Shown in pieces: positions 7,415 through 16,425 of a stretch of 64,000 nt of DNA. The stretch's first letter is position 1. Each line of letters begins with the position of its first letter. The notes below the pieces were generated by a model that was not told the DNA's origin, did not search any database, and saw only the letters and a program-made list of their open reading frames with translations. The stretch comes from Xylanibacillus composti. GTDB taxonomy: Bacteria > Bacillota > Bacilli > Paenibacillales > K13. A program made the translations under genes and the position numbers. The stretch spans positions 26,187 through 90,186 of the forward strand of contig NZ_BOVK01000022.1 in the NCBI RefSeq assembly GCF_018403685.1. Direction: 5' to 3'.

Positions 7415-8353
7415 ATGAAGAAATGGATGATGGCAGTATTGACAGTCGCTTTAGTGTTTTCGTTGGCTGCTTGCGGTGGAGAGAATCCGGGCAATTCTCC
7501 AGCCGCCAATGGTGCTAACAGCGGGAATGGCGACGGAGGCAATAACGCAGGAGGCGAAGCAGCTTCCGGTACATTAGCCGAAGCACAAGCAGCGGGCGTC
7601 ATTAGCGTAGGGTTTGCTAACGAGAAGCCTTATGCTTATTTGGACGAAGACAATCAGCTCAGGGGCGAGGCGCCGGATATTGCGCGGGCCGTTCTTGCGG
7701 AGCTGGGCATTGATGAAATAGACAGTCAATTGCTTGAATTCGGTCAATTGATCGGCGGTCTGAACGCGTCGCGTTATGACATTATTACGGCTGGCATGTA
7801 TGTGAATCCAGACCGCTGCGCGCAAGTAATCTTTGCCGAGCCGGAGTACCGAATGGGTGAGGCGATGGCGGTGAAGGCCGGAAATCCGAAGGATATCCGC
7901 AGCTATGAGGATGTTGCGGCCAATCCGGATGTGAAGATCGCCGTCATGACTGGCGCGATTGAGATTCAATATTTGAAGGACGCAGGAGCGGCTGACAATC
8001 AAATTGTGGAAGTGCCTGACCAGCCAACGGCCATTAGTGCGCTGCAATCCGGACAGGTTGATGGCGTGACGATGACTTACATGAGCTTGATGAATATGCT
8101 GGAATCTGCCGGTGACGACAACTTGGAGCGCGTAGAAGACTTCGAACAGCCGAAGGATGAGGACGGCAACGAAATTTGGGGCTACGGCGCAGCAGCGTTC
8201 CGTCCGGCTGATACCGATTTGCGCGATGCTTACAACGAAGGGCTGCAGCAGCTGAAGGAAAGCGGCAAGCTGCTGGAAATCTTGTTGGACAATGGCTTTG
8301 CCGAAGAACACTTGCCGGGTGACATCACGACTGCAGAGCTTTGCGGTAACTAA
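7415..8353 (+). CDS. ehuB: Ectoine/hydroxyectoine ABC transporter substrate-binding lipoprotein EhuB
   Basis: About 312 aa: a lipoprotein signal with lipobox SLAAC, a Gly/Asn/Ala-rich linker, then a class 3 polar amino-acid-type binding domain (GVISVGFANEKPYAYLDEDN, LEFGQLIGGLNASRYDIITAGM, DRCAQVIFAEPEYR). The start is taken at ATG 7415 because it opens a clean signal peptide; AGAAAGGG lies upstream with long spacing. It would capture ectoines outside the membrane for EhuC, EhuD and EhuA. The assignment rests on similarity to EhuB plus the adjoining ectABCD genes. Confidence 0.88.
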   Translation: MKKWMMAVLTVALVFSLAACGGENPGNSPAANGANSGNGDGGNNAGGEAASGTLAEAQAAGVISVGFANEKPYAYLDEDNQLRGEAPDIARAVLAELGIDEIDSQLLEFGQLIGGLNASRYDIITAGMYVNPDRCAQVIFAEPEYRMGEAMAVKAGNPKDIRSYEDVAANPDVKIAVMTGAIEIQYLKDAGAADNQIVEVPDQPTAISALQSGQVDGVTMTYMSLMNMLESAGDDNLERVEDFEQPKDEDGNEIWGYGAAAFRPADTDLRDAYNEGLQQLKESGKLLEILLDNGFAEEHLPGDITTAELCGN

Positions 8354-8448
8354 ACCTGGATGGGCTGTTCCCCTTCCTTCGGCTGACAAGGAAGGGGAAT
8401 GCTTTCCCTACGGTTGTGTTTGGAAGGAGGCCAATTGCCATTGAAACG

Positions 8449-9096
8449 ATGATTGAGAAGGGGATTCCCTTCGTCTTCAACGGAACTTGGATGACGATCA
8501 AGGTGCTGGCGGTCAGCACAATCTTGTCATATATCTTTGCTATGCTGCTGGGGCTTGCCAGAGTGTCCCGCAACAAGCTGATTAACGGAACTTCTTATGT
8601 GATTGTGGAGTTTTTCAGAGGGACATCTCTAGTTGTGCAGTTATTTTGGATTTATTATTGTGTACCTGTTTTGTTTGGCTTGGACCTGAATGCTTTTTAC
8701 GCCGCTGTAATCGCTCTGGGCATCAATTACGGTTCATACGGCTCCGAAATCGTGCGAAGCGCGATATTAACTGTGCCAAAAGGGCAAACAGAGGCTTCGA
8801 TTGCTCTGAATTTCACCCCGTACCAAAGAATGCGGCATATCATCATTCCGCAGGCATTGCTTCGTATGCTGCCCCCATTCGGCAACCTGCAAGTCGAGAT
8901 GTTGAAAGGCACAGCGCTTGTGTACTTTATCGGACTTGAGGACATTTTCTACCGCCTGACTGCCATTCAAAATAACTACTTGAAAGATATCTGGCTGATG
9001 TACGTGTTTATTCTTGTCCTGTACTTTGTTATGGCTTGGTTGCTGATTCAGGGATATCGCTTCCTGGAACGCAGGCTGAGTGTCGGGAGGGTGTAG
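8449..9096 (+). CDS. ehuC: Ectoine/hydroxyectoine ABC transporter permease EhuC
   Basis: About 215 aa, HisM/GlnP-type permease with about five helices and the EAA-like loop GQTEASIALNFTPYQRMRHIIIPQA. The frame is open back to GTG 8416. The best ribosome site, GGAAGGAGG at 8422-8430, lies too far (18 bases) from ATG 8449 but nine bases from an in-frame ATT at 8440, so the exact start is uncertain. It ends four bases before ehuD and forms the membrane channel with it. Confidence 0.86.
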   Translation: MIEKGIPFVFNGTWMTIKVLAVSTILSYIFAMLLGLARVSRNKLINGTSYVIVEFFRGTSLVVQLFWIYYCVPVLFGLDLNAFYAAVIALGINYGSYGSEIVRSAILTVPKGQTEASIALNFTPYQRMRHIIIPQALLRMLPPFGNLQVEMLKGTALVYFIGLEDIFYRLTAIQNNYLKDIWLMYVFILVLYFVMAWLLIQGYRFLERRLSVGRV

Positions 9097-9099
9097 CTG

Positions 9100-9762
9100 A
9101 TGTGGGATTGGAATTATGCATGGAGTATCTTGCCCGACCTGCTCCAGGGATTGGTGAAGACGGTACAAGCGACGCTGGGAGGCTTTCTCGCAGCCTGTGT
9201 GATTGGCTTGTTCATGGCTTTGCTGCGGCGCTCCGACAATCGCTTTATTTCCCTGCCTTCGGGATGGGTCATCGATTTTATCCGATTTACTCCGCTTCTG
9301 GTACAGGTCGTCTTCTTATATAAAGTCGGCCCCCTTGTGCTCGGGACGTATATCCCGTCCTTGACTGCCGGAATTATCGCGCTGGGACTCCATTACGGCA
9401 CATATTTGTCGGAGGTATACCGTTCGGGTATCGACAACGTGCCGAAGGGACAGTGGGAAGCGGCGACAGCGCTCAATTTCACCCCTTACCAGAAATGGGT
9501 GAACATTATCTTGCCGCAGGCAATCCCGCCAATCATACCGGTGATGGGCAATTATTTGATTACGATGTTCAAGGAAACGCCGATGCTGGCGGCTGTCCTG
9601 TTGGCGGAAATGCTGTTGAAGGCGAAGAGTCGGGTTGCCTCGGATTTCGCATTCCTTGAACCATATACCATGGTCGGCATCTTATTCTTGCTGGTCAGCT
9701 ACCCGTCGGCGGTGCTGGTGCGCCGCCTGGAGAAGCGGTTGAATCAACAGCGCGGTGTATAG
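9100..9762 (+). CDS. ehuD: Ectoine/hydroxyectoine ABC transporter permease EhuD
   Basis: 220 aa, second HisM/GlnP-type permease. It carries the same EAA-type loop (GQWEAATALNFTPYQKWVNIILPQA) as EhuC, so the two are paralogues that form a heterodimer. The ATG follows GGGAGGG closely after the end of ehuC. About five membrane helices are apparent. The specificity is inferred from the operon. Confidence 0.87.
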   Translation: MWDWNYAWSILPDLLQGLVKTVQATLGGFLAACVIGLFMALLRRSDNRFISLPSGWVIDFIRFTPLLVQVVFLYKVGPLVLGTYIPSLTAGIIALGLHYGTYLSEVYRSGIDNVPKGQWEAATALNFTPYQKWVNIILPQAIPPIIPVMGNYLITMFKETPMLAAVLLAEMLLKAKSRVASDFAFLEPYTMVGILFLLVSYPSAVLVRRLEKRLNQQRGV

Positions 9763-9792
9763 GGGAGCGGCCAAATCAGGGAGGGGTAACAG

Positions 9793-10620
9793 ATGATGCA
9801 AGCGGAAATGGAAAAGACAACAGCGGAACGGTCGACGTCGGGCATGCGCCCGATCGTGCGATACAACGATATTCATAAATCGTTCGGCGATCTGGAGGTG
9901 CTGAAGGGCATTGATCTGGAGATTCAGCCGGGCGAGAAGGTAGCGGTCATCGGACCGAGCGGCTCGGGCAAAACCACCCTTGGCCGCCTGCTGATGACGC
10001 TGGAGGAGCCGACCTCCGGCACCATTGAAGTGGATGGCGAGCTGTTGTGGCACAGAGAGATTAATGGGAAGCTCGTGCGTGCAGATGAGAAGCATCTGCA
10101 CCGAATGCGCAAAAATATCGGCATGGTGTTTCAGCATTTCAACTTGTTCCCGCACATGACGATTTTGCGCAATGTGACAGAGGCGCCCCGCAAGGTGCTG
10201 GGGATGCCGAAGGACGATGCGGAACGGCTTGCGAGGGAAATGCTCGATAAGGTTGGGCTGGGCGACAAGCTGGATGGCTACCCGTCCCAGCTGTCCGGCG
10301 GTCAGAAGCAGCGGGTGGCGATAGCGCGGGCGCTCGTCATGAGCCCAAAGGTGATGGTGTTCGATGAAGTGACATCAGCGCTGGACCCTGAGCTGGTCGG
10401 CGAGGTGCTGGAGGTCATCAAGGACATCGCCAAGGAAGGCGAGATGGCGATGCTGCTCATTACGCATGAAATGGATTTTGCCCGCGACGTGGCGGATACG
10501 GTGCTCTTCACAGACGGCGGCTTGATCGTCGAGCATGGGCCGCCAAGCCAAATTTTCGAGAATCCACAAAGCGAGCGCCTGCAAGCGTTCCTGTCGCGCT
10601 TCCGCAGCAACGGCATGTGA
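9793..10620 (+). CDS. ehuA: Ectoine/hydroxyectoine ABC transporter ATP-binding protein EhuA
   Basis: 275 aa with Walker A GPSGSGKTT, Q-loop FQHFNLFPHMT, signature LSGGQKQRVAIARAL, Walker B VMVFDEVTSALDPE and the switch His in LLITHEMDF. The N-terminal 20 residues are extra relative to typical GlnQ-type ATPases. GGGAGGGG lies before ATG 9793. It powers the EhuC/EhuD permease. A pair of tandem hairpin repeats separates it from ectA. Confidence 0.9.
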   Translation: MMQAEMEKTTAERSTSGMRPIVRYNDIHKSFGDLEVLKGIDLEIQPGEKVAVIGPSGSGKTTLGRLLMTLEEPTSGTIEVDGELLWHREINGKLVRADEKHLHRMRKNIGMVFQHFNLFPHMTILRNVTEAPRKVLGMPKDDAERLAREMLDKVGLGDKLDGYPSQLSGGQKQRVAIARALVMSPKVMVFDEVTSALDPELVGEVLEVIKDIAKEGEMAMLLITHEMDFARDVADTVLFTDGGLIVEHGPPSQIFENPQSERLQAFLSRFRSNGM

Positions 10621-10627
10621 GCGGGCA

Positions 10628-10744
10628 GCCCCGCGAAAGTAATAGGAGTAAGCTCCAGAGCTGGTCTTCAATTCGTGGGTTTATAATCGGGCCTCGCAAA
10701 AGCAATAGGCATATGCTTCGAAGCTGTTCTTCGCTTTTGTGGGC
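10628..10744. repeat. Tandem pair of CCCGCGAAAGT...ACTTTCGCGGG hairpin repeats, copy set 1
   Basis: Two related units of about 53-56 bases (10628-10680 and 10689-10744) lie head to tail between ehuA and ectA. Each begins GCC(C/T)CGC(G/A)AAAG(T/C)AATAGG and ends with a diverged complement, so each can fold as a hairpin. The same two-unit arrangement occurs at 36798-36916 in better-conserved form. This is a dispersed REP-like family. Confidence 0.75.
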
Positions 10745-10764
10745 TATGTTTAGGAGGTGAAATT

Positions 10765-11271
10765 GTGACAACCACTCAAAGCAAGCTGGTGTATCGCAAG
10801 CCCACGGCCGAAGATGGCGGGAAAGTGTGGCAGCTCGTCAAAGACACGCAGGTGCTGGACTTGAACTCGGCTTACAGTTACATCATGTTTTGCGATTATT
10901 TTGCGGATACCTGTGTGGTCGCGGAAAGCGATGGCGCGATTGTCGGATTTGTCTCCGCCTTTTGTCCGCCAGGGAACGCGGAAACGCTGTTCGTCTGGCA
11001 GGTTGCAGTCGATTCTTCCCAAAGAGGCAAGGGCGTGGCAACGGAGTTGTTAAGAGTGTTAATGCAGCGTGAAGCATGCAGACAAGTGAATATGGTAGAA
11101 CTGACGATTTCCCCGTCCAATCAAGCGTCACGAGCGCTGTTTATGCGCATGGCTCGAGAGTTGAATACCGATATGAACGTTCGCTCCGGTTATGCCGCAG
11201 CGTTATTCCCTGGAGGGGGCCATGAGGACGAGGAGCTGTATCAAATCGGCCCGATCCCTTCCGCAAAATAA
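10765..11271 (+). CDS. ectA: L-2,4-diaminobutyrate acetyltransferase EctA
   Basis: 168 aa GNAT-fold enzyme. It acetylates L-2,4-diaminobutyrate at N-gamma, the second step of ectoine synthesis. Family sequence is clear ([59 protein letters not shown] with the acetyl-CoA loop QRGKGVA). The GTG start follows a perfect TAGGAGGTG site. It opens the biosynthetic half of the locus, 24 bases before ectB. Confidence 0.95.
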   Translation: MTTTQSKLVYRKPTAEDGGKVWQLVKDTQVLDLNSAYSYIMFCDYFADTCVVAESDGAIVGFVSAFCPPGNAETLFVWQVAVDSSQRGKGVATELLRVLMQREACRQVNMVELTISPSNQASRALFMRMARELNTDMNVRSGYAAALFPGGGHEDEELYQIGPIPSAK

Positions 11272-11294
11272 AGTATTGGAGGAATTACCCTATC

Positions 11295-12590
11295 ATGACA
11301 AATGCCAACGTGATGGAAAAACCGCAAACGATCGAGCTGTTCGAGGAGCTGGAATCCCAAGTTCGCAGTTACATTCGCAGCTTCCCGACGGTTTTTACCA
11401 AAGCGAAAGGATACCGGTTGTGGGATGAGGCCGGGAAGGAATATATCGATTTTTTCGCAGGAGCAGGATCTCTGAACTACGGACATAACCACCCTGTGCT
11501 GAAGCAGAAGGTGATTGACTATATGATGGAAGACGGCGTCGTGCACAGTCTGGACATGGCGACGAAGGCGAAGGCTGAATTCCTGAAGCGCTTCGAGCAA
11601 ATTATTCTGAAGCCGCGCGGCATGGATCACAAGATCATGTTCCCGGGGCCGACCGGCACGAACTCGGTAGAAGCCGCTTTGAAAATTGCGCGCAAGGTCA
11701 CCGGCCGCGATACGATTATGTGCTTCACCAACGCTTTCCACGGCATGACGATGGGCTCGCTGTCGATAACAGGCAACGCCATGAAGCGGGAAGGCGCGGG
11801 CGTGGCGCTGCATAACAGCGTATTTATGCCTTATGACGGGTATTTCGGCGAAGAGGTGGATACGGTCGATTACATCGATGCGATGCTGCAGGACAACGGC
11901 AGCGGTGTAGATAAGCCGGCTGCGATCATCTTTGAGACCGTGCAAGGCGAGGGAGGCATTAACGTCTCCAGCTATGAATGGATGAAGCGGATCGAGCAGC
12001 TGTGCCGCCGTCATGATATTCTGCTGATTGTCGACGATGTGCAGATGGGCTGCGGCCGGACCGGCACGTTCTTCAGCTTCGAGAAAGCAGGCATTGAGCC
12101 GGACATCATCTGCATGTCCAAGTCGATTGGCGGCTTCGGCCTGCCGTTCGCGATCACCCTGCTTCGTCCGGAGCTGGATATCTGGAAGCCGGGCGAGCAT
12201 AACGGGACGTTCCGCGGCAACAACCTGAGCTTCGTCGCGGCGGCGGAAGCGCTGTCCTTCTGGGCGGACACGAAGCTGACGGAGAAGATTGACCGTCAGG
12301 CCGAGCAAATTCAGGAGACGCTTGAATCCGTGGCCAAGGCCTATCCAAAGCTGAAGGGGTCAGCGCGCGGCCGCGGCTTCATTCAAGGCATCGCCTTCGA
12401 AGCGGGGAGCGCTGCCGACGAAATTTCCGCCGAAGCGTTCAAGCGCGGGCTGATCATGGAAACGTCCGGTGTCGAAAGCCAAGTGTTGAAAGTTATGCCG
12501 CCGCTAACGATAGACGACAAGGGACTAAACGAGGGGCTGGAGCTGCTGCGCCAAAGTGTGAAGGCAGTACACGACCGGCTTGACGGCTAA
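11295..12590 (+). CDS. ectB: Diaminobutyrate--2-oxoglutarate transaminase EctB
   Basis: 431 aa class-III PLP aminotransferase. It converts aspartate semialdehyde and glutamate to L-2,4-diaminobutyrate, the first step specific to ectoine synthesis. Visible landmarks are [43 protein letters not shown] and the PLP lysine Lys276 in [10 protein letters not shown]. The ATG follows TTGGAGGAA. The length is normal for EctB. Confidence 0.95.
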   Translation: MTNANVMEKPQTIELFEELESQVRSYIRSFPTVFTKAKGYRLWDEAGKEYIDFFAGAGSLNYGHNHPVLKQKVIDYMMEDGVVHSLDMATKAKAEFLKRFEQIILKPRGMDHKIMFPGPTGTNSVEAALKIARKVTGRDTIMCFTNAFHGMTMGSLSITGNAMKREGAGVALHNSVFMPYDGYFGEEVDTVDYIDAMLQDNGSGVDKPAAIIFETVQGEGGINVSSYEWMKRIEQLCRRHDILLIVDDVQMGCGRTGTFFSFEKAGIEPDIICMSKSIGGFGLPFAITLLRPELDIWKPGEHNGTFRGNNLSFVAAAEALSFWADTKLTEKIDRQAEQIQETLESVAKAYPKLKGSARGRGFIQGIAFEAGSAADEISAEAFKRGLIMETSGVESQVLKVMPPLTIDDKGLNEGLELLRQSVKAVHDRLDG

Positions 12591-12750
12591 GGAACCGGCA
12601 GTGACCATGCCCTAATTAAGCGATGGAGGGACGATGAACCTGCAAACTCCTGGATCGGCGGCAGCCCAGCATCAGCCAGGGGATGGGGAGTCCCTGCCAT
12701 CTCAGGGATGCGTTGAGCGGGACACCTATTACAGAAGGGAGATCATCAAC

Positions 12751-13173
12751 ATGATTGTCAAACAACTGGAAGACCTGATCGGGACAGAGGCGGATGTCGA
12801 TACTGAAACCTGGAACAGCCGCAGGCTGCTTCTGGCCAAGGATAAATTGGGCTATTCCCTGCACGATACGATCATCAAGGCAGGAACGGAAACGTACATC
12901 TGGTACAAAAACCATGTCGAATCCGTCTACTGCGTGCAGGGCAGAGGAGAAATCGAGGATCTCGACAACGGCAAGACGTACCCGATCAAGGATGGCACGC
13001 TCTATGTCCTGAATGGACATGAGAAGCACTATTTGCGTGCAGAGGAGGACATGCGCATGATCTGTGTCTTCAATCCTCCGGTGACCGGCAAGGAAGTGCA
13101 TGACGAGAATGGCGTCTATCCGCTGATCGTGGAGGATGACGAGGAGCAAGCCAACCCGATCACGGCCAAGTAA
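12751..13173 (+). CDS. ectC: L-ectoine synthase EctC
   Basis: 140 aa cupin that cyclises N-gamma-acetyl-diaminobutyrate to ectoine. The family's usual N-terminus (MIVKQLEDLIGTEADVDTE) starts at ATG 12751 behind AGAAGGGAG, so that start is used. The frame is open upstream to ATG 12634, which has its own GGAGGG site and would add 39 residues unlike the family. Cupin residues lie in YWKNHVESVYCVQGRGEIEDL-like sequence and LNGHEKHYLRA. It sits between ectB and ectD. Confidence 0.94.
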   Translation: MIVKQLEDLIGTEADVDTETWNSRRLLLAKDKLGYSLHDTIIKAGTETYIWYKNHVESVYCVQGRGEIEDLDNGKTYPIKDGTLYVLNGHEKHYLRAEEDMRMICVFNPPVTGKEVHDENGVYPLIVEDDEEQANPITAK

Positions 13174-13218
13174 ACACGTTAACCTTTTCCATATATAAAT
13201 AGATGAGGAGCTGATCAC

Positions 13219-14109
13219 GTGGGTACCACGCAAACGACCAAAGACCTTTATCCTTCGCGGGTGAAATCCCGTCCTGAAATCTTGGAAAGACAGGACCCTG
13301 TGCTGTACTCAGAGGGTACAAGCGGATCTCTCGCGAAGGAGCAAGCGGATTTTTACCGGGACAACGGGTATTTGTTCCTGGAGAACTTTTTCTCCCCGGA
13401 AGAGACAGAACAGCTTCGCAGGGAGCTGAGGTCCATATGGGAGGAAGGCGCGCATGCCGACCGGCCGGAGGTAATTCGCGAGCCGAACAGCGATGTGGTT
13501 CGTTCCGTCTTCGCCGTTCATCGGGACTATGCGGCATTCCATGCGTTGGCGACATCGGAAAAGCTGCGCGGCATCGTTCGCTACATTCTCGGGAGCGATG
13601 TGTACATTCACCAGTCGCGGATCAACTTCAAGCCGGGGTTTATCGGCAAGGAATTTTACTGGCATTCGGACTTCGAGACTTGGCACGTGGAGGACGGGAT
13701 GCCCCGGATGCGGGCATTGAGCTGCTCCATTGCGCTTGAAGACAACTTCCATTACAATGGTCCGCTCATGGTGATTCCGGGTTCGCAGAATCATTATGTC
13801 GCCTGTGTAGGGGAGACGCCGGACGAGAACTACAAAAATTCCTTGCGCAAGCAGGAATACGGCACACCGGATGATGAGAGCATGAAATGGCTGGTGGAGC
13901 AGGGCGGGATCGATACGCCCACGGGTCAAAAAGGCTCGGTGCTGCTCTTCGACTGCAATATTATGCACGGCTCGGCCAGCAACATCTCGCCGTTTCCGCG
14001 AAGCAATGTGTTCTTTGTTTTCAATAGTGTGGAAAACCAACTGGCCGAGCCGTTCTCGGGCAAGAAGCCCCGCCCGGAATATATCGCTCACCGGGACACG
14101 ATCATTTAA
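13219..14109 (+). CDS. ectD: Ectoine 5-hydroxylase EctD
   Basis: 296 aa Fe(II)/2-oxoglutarate dioxygenase of the PhyH group that hydroxylates ectoine. The iron-binding triad is visible: His149 and Asp151 in FYWHSDFETWH, and His250 in IMHGSASNISP. The conserved QSRINFKPGF segment is also present. The GTG start follows GAGGAG. It is the last gene of the ehu-ect locus and is followed by a clear terminator. Confidence 0.95.
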   Translation: MGTTQTTKDLYPSRVKSRPEILERQDPVLYSEGTSGSLAKEQADFYRDNGYLFLENFFSPEETEQLRRELRSIWEEGAHADRPEVIREPNSDVVRSVFAVHRDYAAFHALATSEKLRGIVRYILGSDVYIHQSRINFKPGFIGKEFYWHSDFETWHVEDGMPRMRALSCSIALEDNFHYNGPLMVIPGSQNHYVACVGETPDENYKNSLRKQEYGTPDDESMKWLVEQGGIDTPTGQKGSVLLFDCNIMHGSASNISPFPRSNVFFVFNSVENQLAEPFSGKKPRPEYIAHRDTII

Positions 14110-14131
14110 CTCACTAATTTTCCTGCATGCA

Positions 14132-14168
14132 GACTGACTGAGCCAAGCTCGGTTAGTCTTTTTTTGTT
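14132..14168 (+). terminator. Terminator after ectD
   Basis: Eleven-pair stem GACTGACTGAG/CTCGGTTAGTC with a five-base loop and a following T-rich tract. It closes the ectoine locus. Confidence 0.85.
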
Positions 14169-14337
14169 TTTGCGGGCTGGTGCTCACAGTAAGGTCTGCG
14201 GTTGCTGCAGAAGCGGACAGAGCTGGGGCTGGGGCGCGCAGATCGAAAAGGGGCGCACAGCATGGACAATCGGCCCACGAATGAGAGACAGCATAATCAT
14301 AGAATATGTTAGCTGTCTCGAAAGGTGGTGATCGCAA

Positions 14338-14436
14338 ATGAGTGCAGCAGCAGGATATGGCTTCACAAATACGGGCACGATTCTGGTACTCTACATTCTC
14401 CTGGTCATCGTATTGAGCGTAGGATTCTTCGTGTAA
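14338..14436 (+). CDS. YjcZ-family small hydrophobic protein
   Basis: 32 aa. It has a Gly/Ala-rich start (MSAAAGYGFT) and a hydrophobic helix TILVLYILLVIVLSVGFFV to the end, as in the tiny YjcZ-type proteins annotated as sporulation proteins in Bacilli. A strong AAGGTGGTG site lies seven bases before the ATG. A GAGACAGC/GCTGTCTC inverted repeat lies at 14284-14319 just upstream. Confidence 0.75.
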   Translation: MSAAAGYGFTNTGTILVLYILLVIVLSVGFFV

Positions 14437-14543
14437 CATCGAGGCGGACGCGGGTACTGCGCGGGCGGCTTCGGCTGGCTAAAGCCAGCCGGGGTCGTCC
14501 TCATACTTAACGCGAACGTTAGGGCAAGGAGGGATATCATCCA

Positions 14544-15269
14544 TTGAATTATATTGAAATGCTGACCAAGTTCGGCATAGGCAGCGCGCATCCCGGCGGC
14601 TTCGCGGCTACGCTTCAGCAATTCCAGGAGCATCCGCTGCAGGCAGGCAGCCGCATACTGGAGGTGGGCTGCGGGACGGGCCGTACGGCGTGCTATCTGG
14701 CGGAAGAGGGACATGTAGTCACTGCTGTCGATCTGCAGCAAGGCATGGTTGCCAAAGCGGAGCGGCGGGCGGAAGCGCTCGGGCTGCAGGTGACATTCCG
14801 ACAGGCGGATGCCTGCGCATTGCCATTCGACGATGAACAATTTGACGTTGTAATTGTGGAGTCGGTCACCAATTTTGCCGAAGCGAGACGGGCTGTGCCG
14901 GAATACTTTCGCGTTCTGCGAAGCGGCGGCGTCTTATATGATAGAGAGATGATGCTGCAGCAAGCCGCAGCGGAGACTCCGCGATTGGATGAAATTCAGC
15001 AGTTTTTTGGCATGCCTCAGCTGATGCGGCGCGAGGAGTGGGTGGAGCTATTGCGCAGCCTGGGCTTTGCCCGGGCAGAGATACCGCAATACAGCTTGTT
15101 CACAGAAGAGATCAAGGCTATGCAGCTCATGTATGAGGATGAGCATGAATATATCGATGACGATGTATATGCCAATGCAGATTTATGGCACATTGCGCTG
15201 CGTCACGATCAGATTATTGCAGATTGTATCGATTATTTGGCTTTTGGCCTGATCAAAGCGGTAAAGTGA
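14544..15269 (+). CDS. Class I SAM-dependent methyltransferase
   Basis: 241 aa, start TTG behind AAGGAGGG. Motif I is VGCGTGRTACYLAEEGHVVTAVD-like (near residues 37-58), with DAFRQADACALPFDDEQFDVV-like acidic and post motifs after it. This is the Methyltransf_11/25 fold. The acceptor is unknown. It stands alone after the YjcZ-like gene. Confidence 0.85.
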   Translation: MNYIEMLTKFGIGSAHPGGFAATLQQFQEHPLQAGSRILEVGCGTGRTACYLAEEGHVVTAVDLQQGMVAKAERRAEALGLQVTFRQADACALPFDDEQFDVVIVESVTNFAEARRAVPEYFRVLRSGGVLYDREMMLQQAAAETPRLDEIQQFFGMPQLMRREEWVELLRSLGFARAEIPQYSLFTEEIKAMQLMYEDEHEYIDDDVYANADLWHIALRHDQIIADCIDYLAFGLIKAVK

Positions 15270-15392
15270 ATCCAGCGTGTCCCTCTTCCCTGAATTAGCG
15301 ATGGCTGGCGAAGCGATCTCCTTGCAAGGACATGAAACCTGCCTGGCATTGGCATACTAAGCGTGAATGCCAGCCAGAAGGAGGAGATTGTT

Positions 15393-15665
15393 GTGACATC
15401 GAGAGAAGAGAGCAGCATGCAGGAACAGACGCCGTTGTCCCAAGCGCAAAATTCGGTGGACCGCTTCTCTAACGCGGTAGCTCAAGCGCAGACCCGTCCG
15501 GATGCGGATATGCTTCAGCAGGCGCGCGAGGCGGAGGAACGCGCCTCCCATGCGCTGTCTCAGGCTCAGGCAGCCGATCACACTGAAGCGGTTGTGCGCG
15601 TCAAGGAGCGCTTCGAGGAAGAAAAGGCGCGTCTGGATGAGGCGGATGACAATTTGCACGGATAA
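15393..15665 (+). CDS. Hypothetical small hydrophilic coiled-coil protein
   Basis: About 90 aa from GTG 15393, set by AAGGAGGAG seven bases upstream; the open frame begins at 15363. It is rich in Ala, Gln and Glu, with repeats of LSQAQ-like heptads, and predicted mostly helical. I do not recognise the family. A terminator follows at once. Confidence 0.65.
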   Translation: MTSREESSMQEQTPLSQAQNSVDRFSNAVAQAQTRPDADMLQQAREAEERASHALSQAQAADHTEAVVRVKERFEEEKARLDEADDNLHG

Positions 15666-15685
15666 TCCGCACGGCAGTTGCGGCG

Positions 15686-15718
15686 GCCCCGGGGAGATGC
15701 CCTGGGGCTTTTTTTTTT
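15686..15718 (+). terminator. Rho-independent terminator
   Basis: Stem GCCCCGGGG/CCCTGGGGC with a five-base loop and ten T. It ends the small coiled-coil gene. Confidence 0.9.
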
Positions 15719-15929
15719 CGTATGCTTGTGAGTATGGGGCCCAGGCTTGTTTCTTTGGCTGGAAGCGGGATTGGGCTCCAGGGCTGCATGCTTGGGTGTT
15801 CGCGCGATAATGGAGGCCGAGTTGAATGGATGCTGGTGCCGGCGCTGTCCCAGGGGGAGAAGCGGCTGGTGCTGATGGAGGCGCGTTGCTTTCCTAGAAG
15901 GGAAAGTGGCTGCAGGCTGGCGCTGAGGG

Positions 15930-16215
15930 TTGATGAACGTAACTTCCTAGGAAGGCTAGTGGTTGCAGATTGGTGCTTCAGTTCGAATGGAACTTGTAAC
16001 GGAAGTGAGAAGCGCTAATTCGCAGATTTCGAGGAGATTTCACTTTTAACGGAAGAGAGAGACCTTATTTGATGAGTCAGTTGCGGTAATCGGGGATTTT
16101 CAAGGCAATAAGGGCTGTAGGTTCCGTAAGAATGAAGGATGAGCAAAAAATGGGCAAATAGTGTCGGTGGCTTCCGTTAGATGCAGACGTGTCTGACTGA
16201 TGCTTATATTTTGTT
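15930..16215. repeat. Intergenic repeat array with TAACGGAA motifs, second locus
   Basis: The 700-base gap before glnS carries TTGTAACGGAAGTGAGAAG, TTTTAACGGAAGAGAGAG, GGTTCCGTAAGAATG and GGCTTCCGTTAGATGCAGAC at intervals of about 50-60 bases. The motifs match those at 3325-3545. No credible gene lies between 15720 and 16425; the open frames there are short and unsupported. TATAAT-like boxes occur at 16358 and 16380. Confidence 0.5.
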
Positions 16216-16425
16216 AGATGCAGACAGTTCAATCGGCTATTGTCAGGTACACACACTAACCTTGCCGCCCATCCCCGGCTGTTCGTGGCATCCTCCACAG
16301 CGGTCCGCATTTTCCTTGCCTACCCTTGCAGCCGATCGGAATTGGGCGCTGGCGCTTTATAATCAAGGTGCATATGGTGTATGATAGAACAATAGCGAAT
16401 TTTTATGGGCGAAAGGTTGAGAGCA

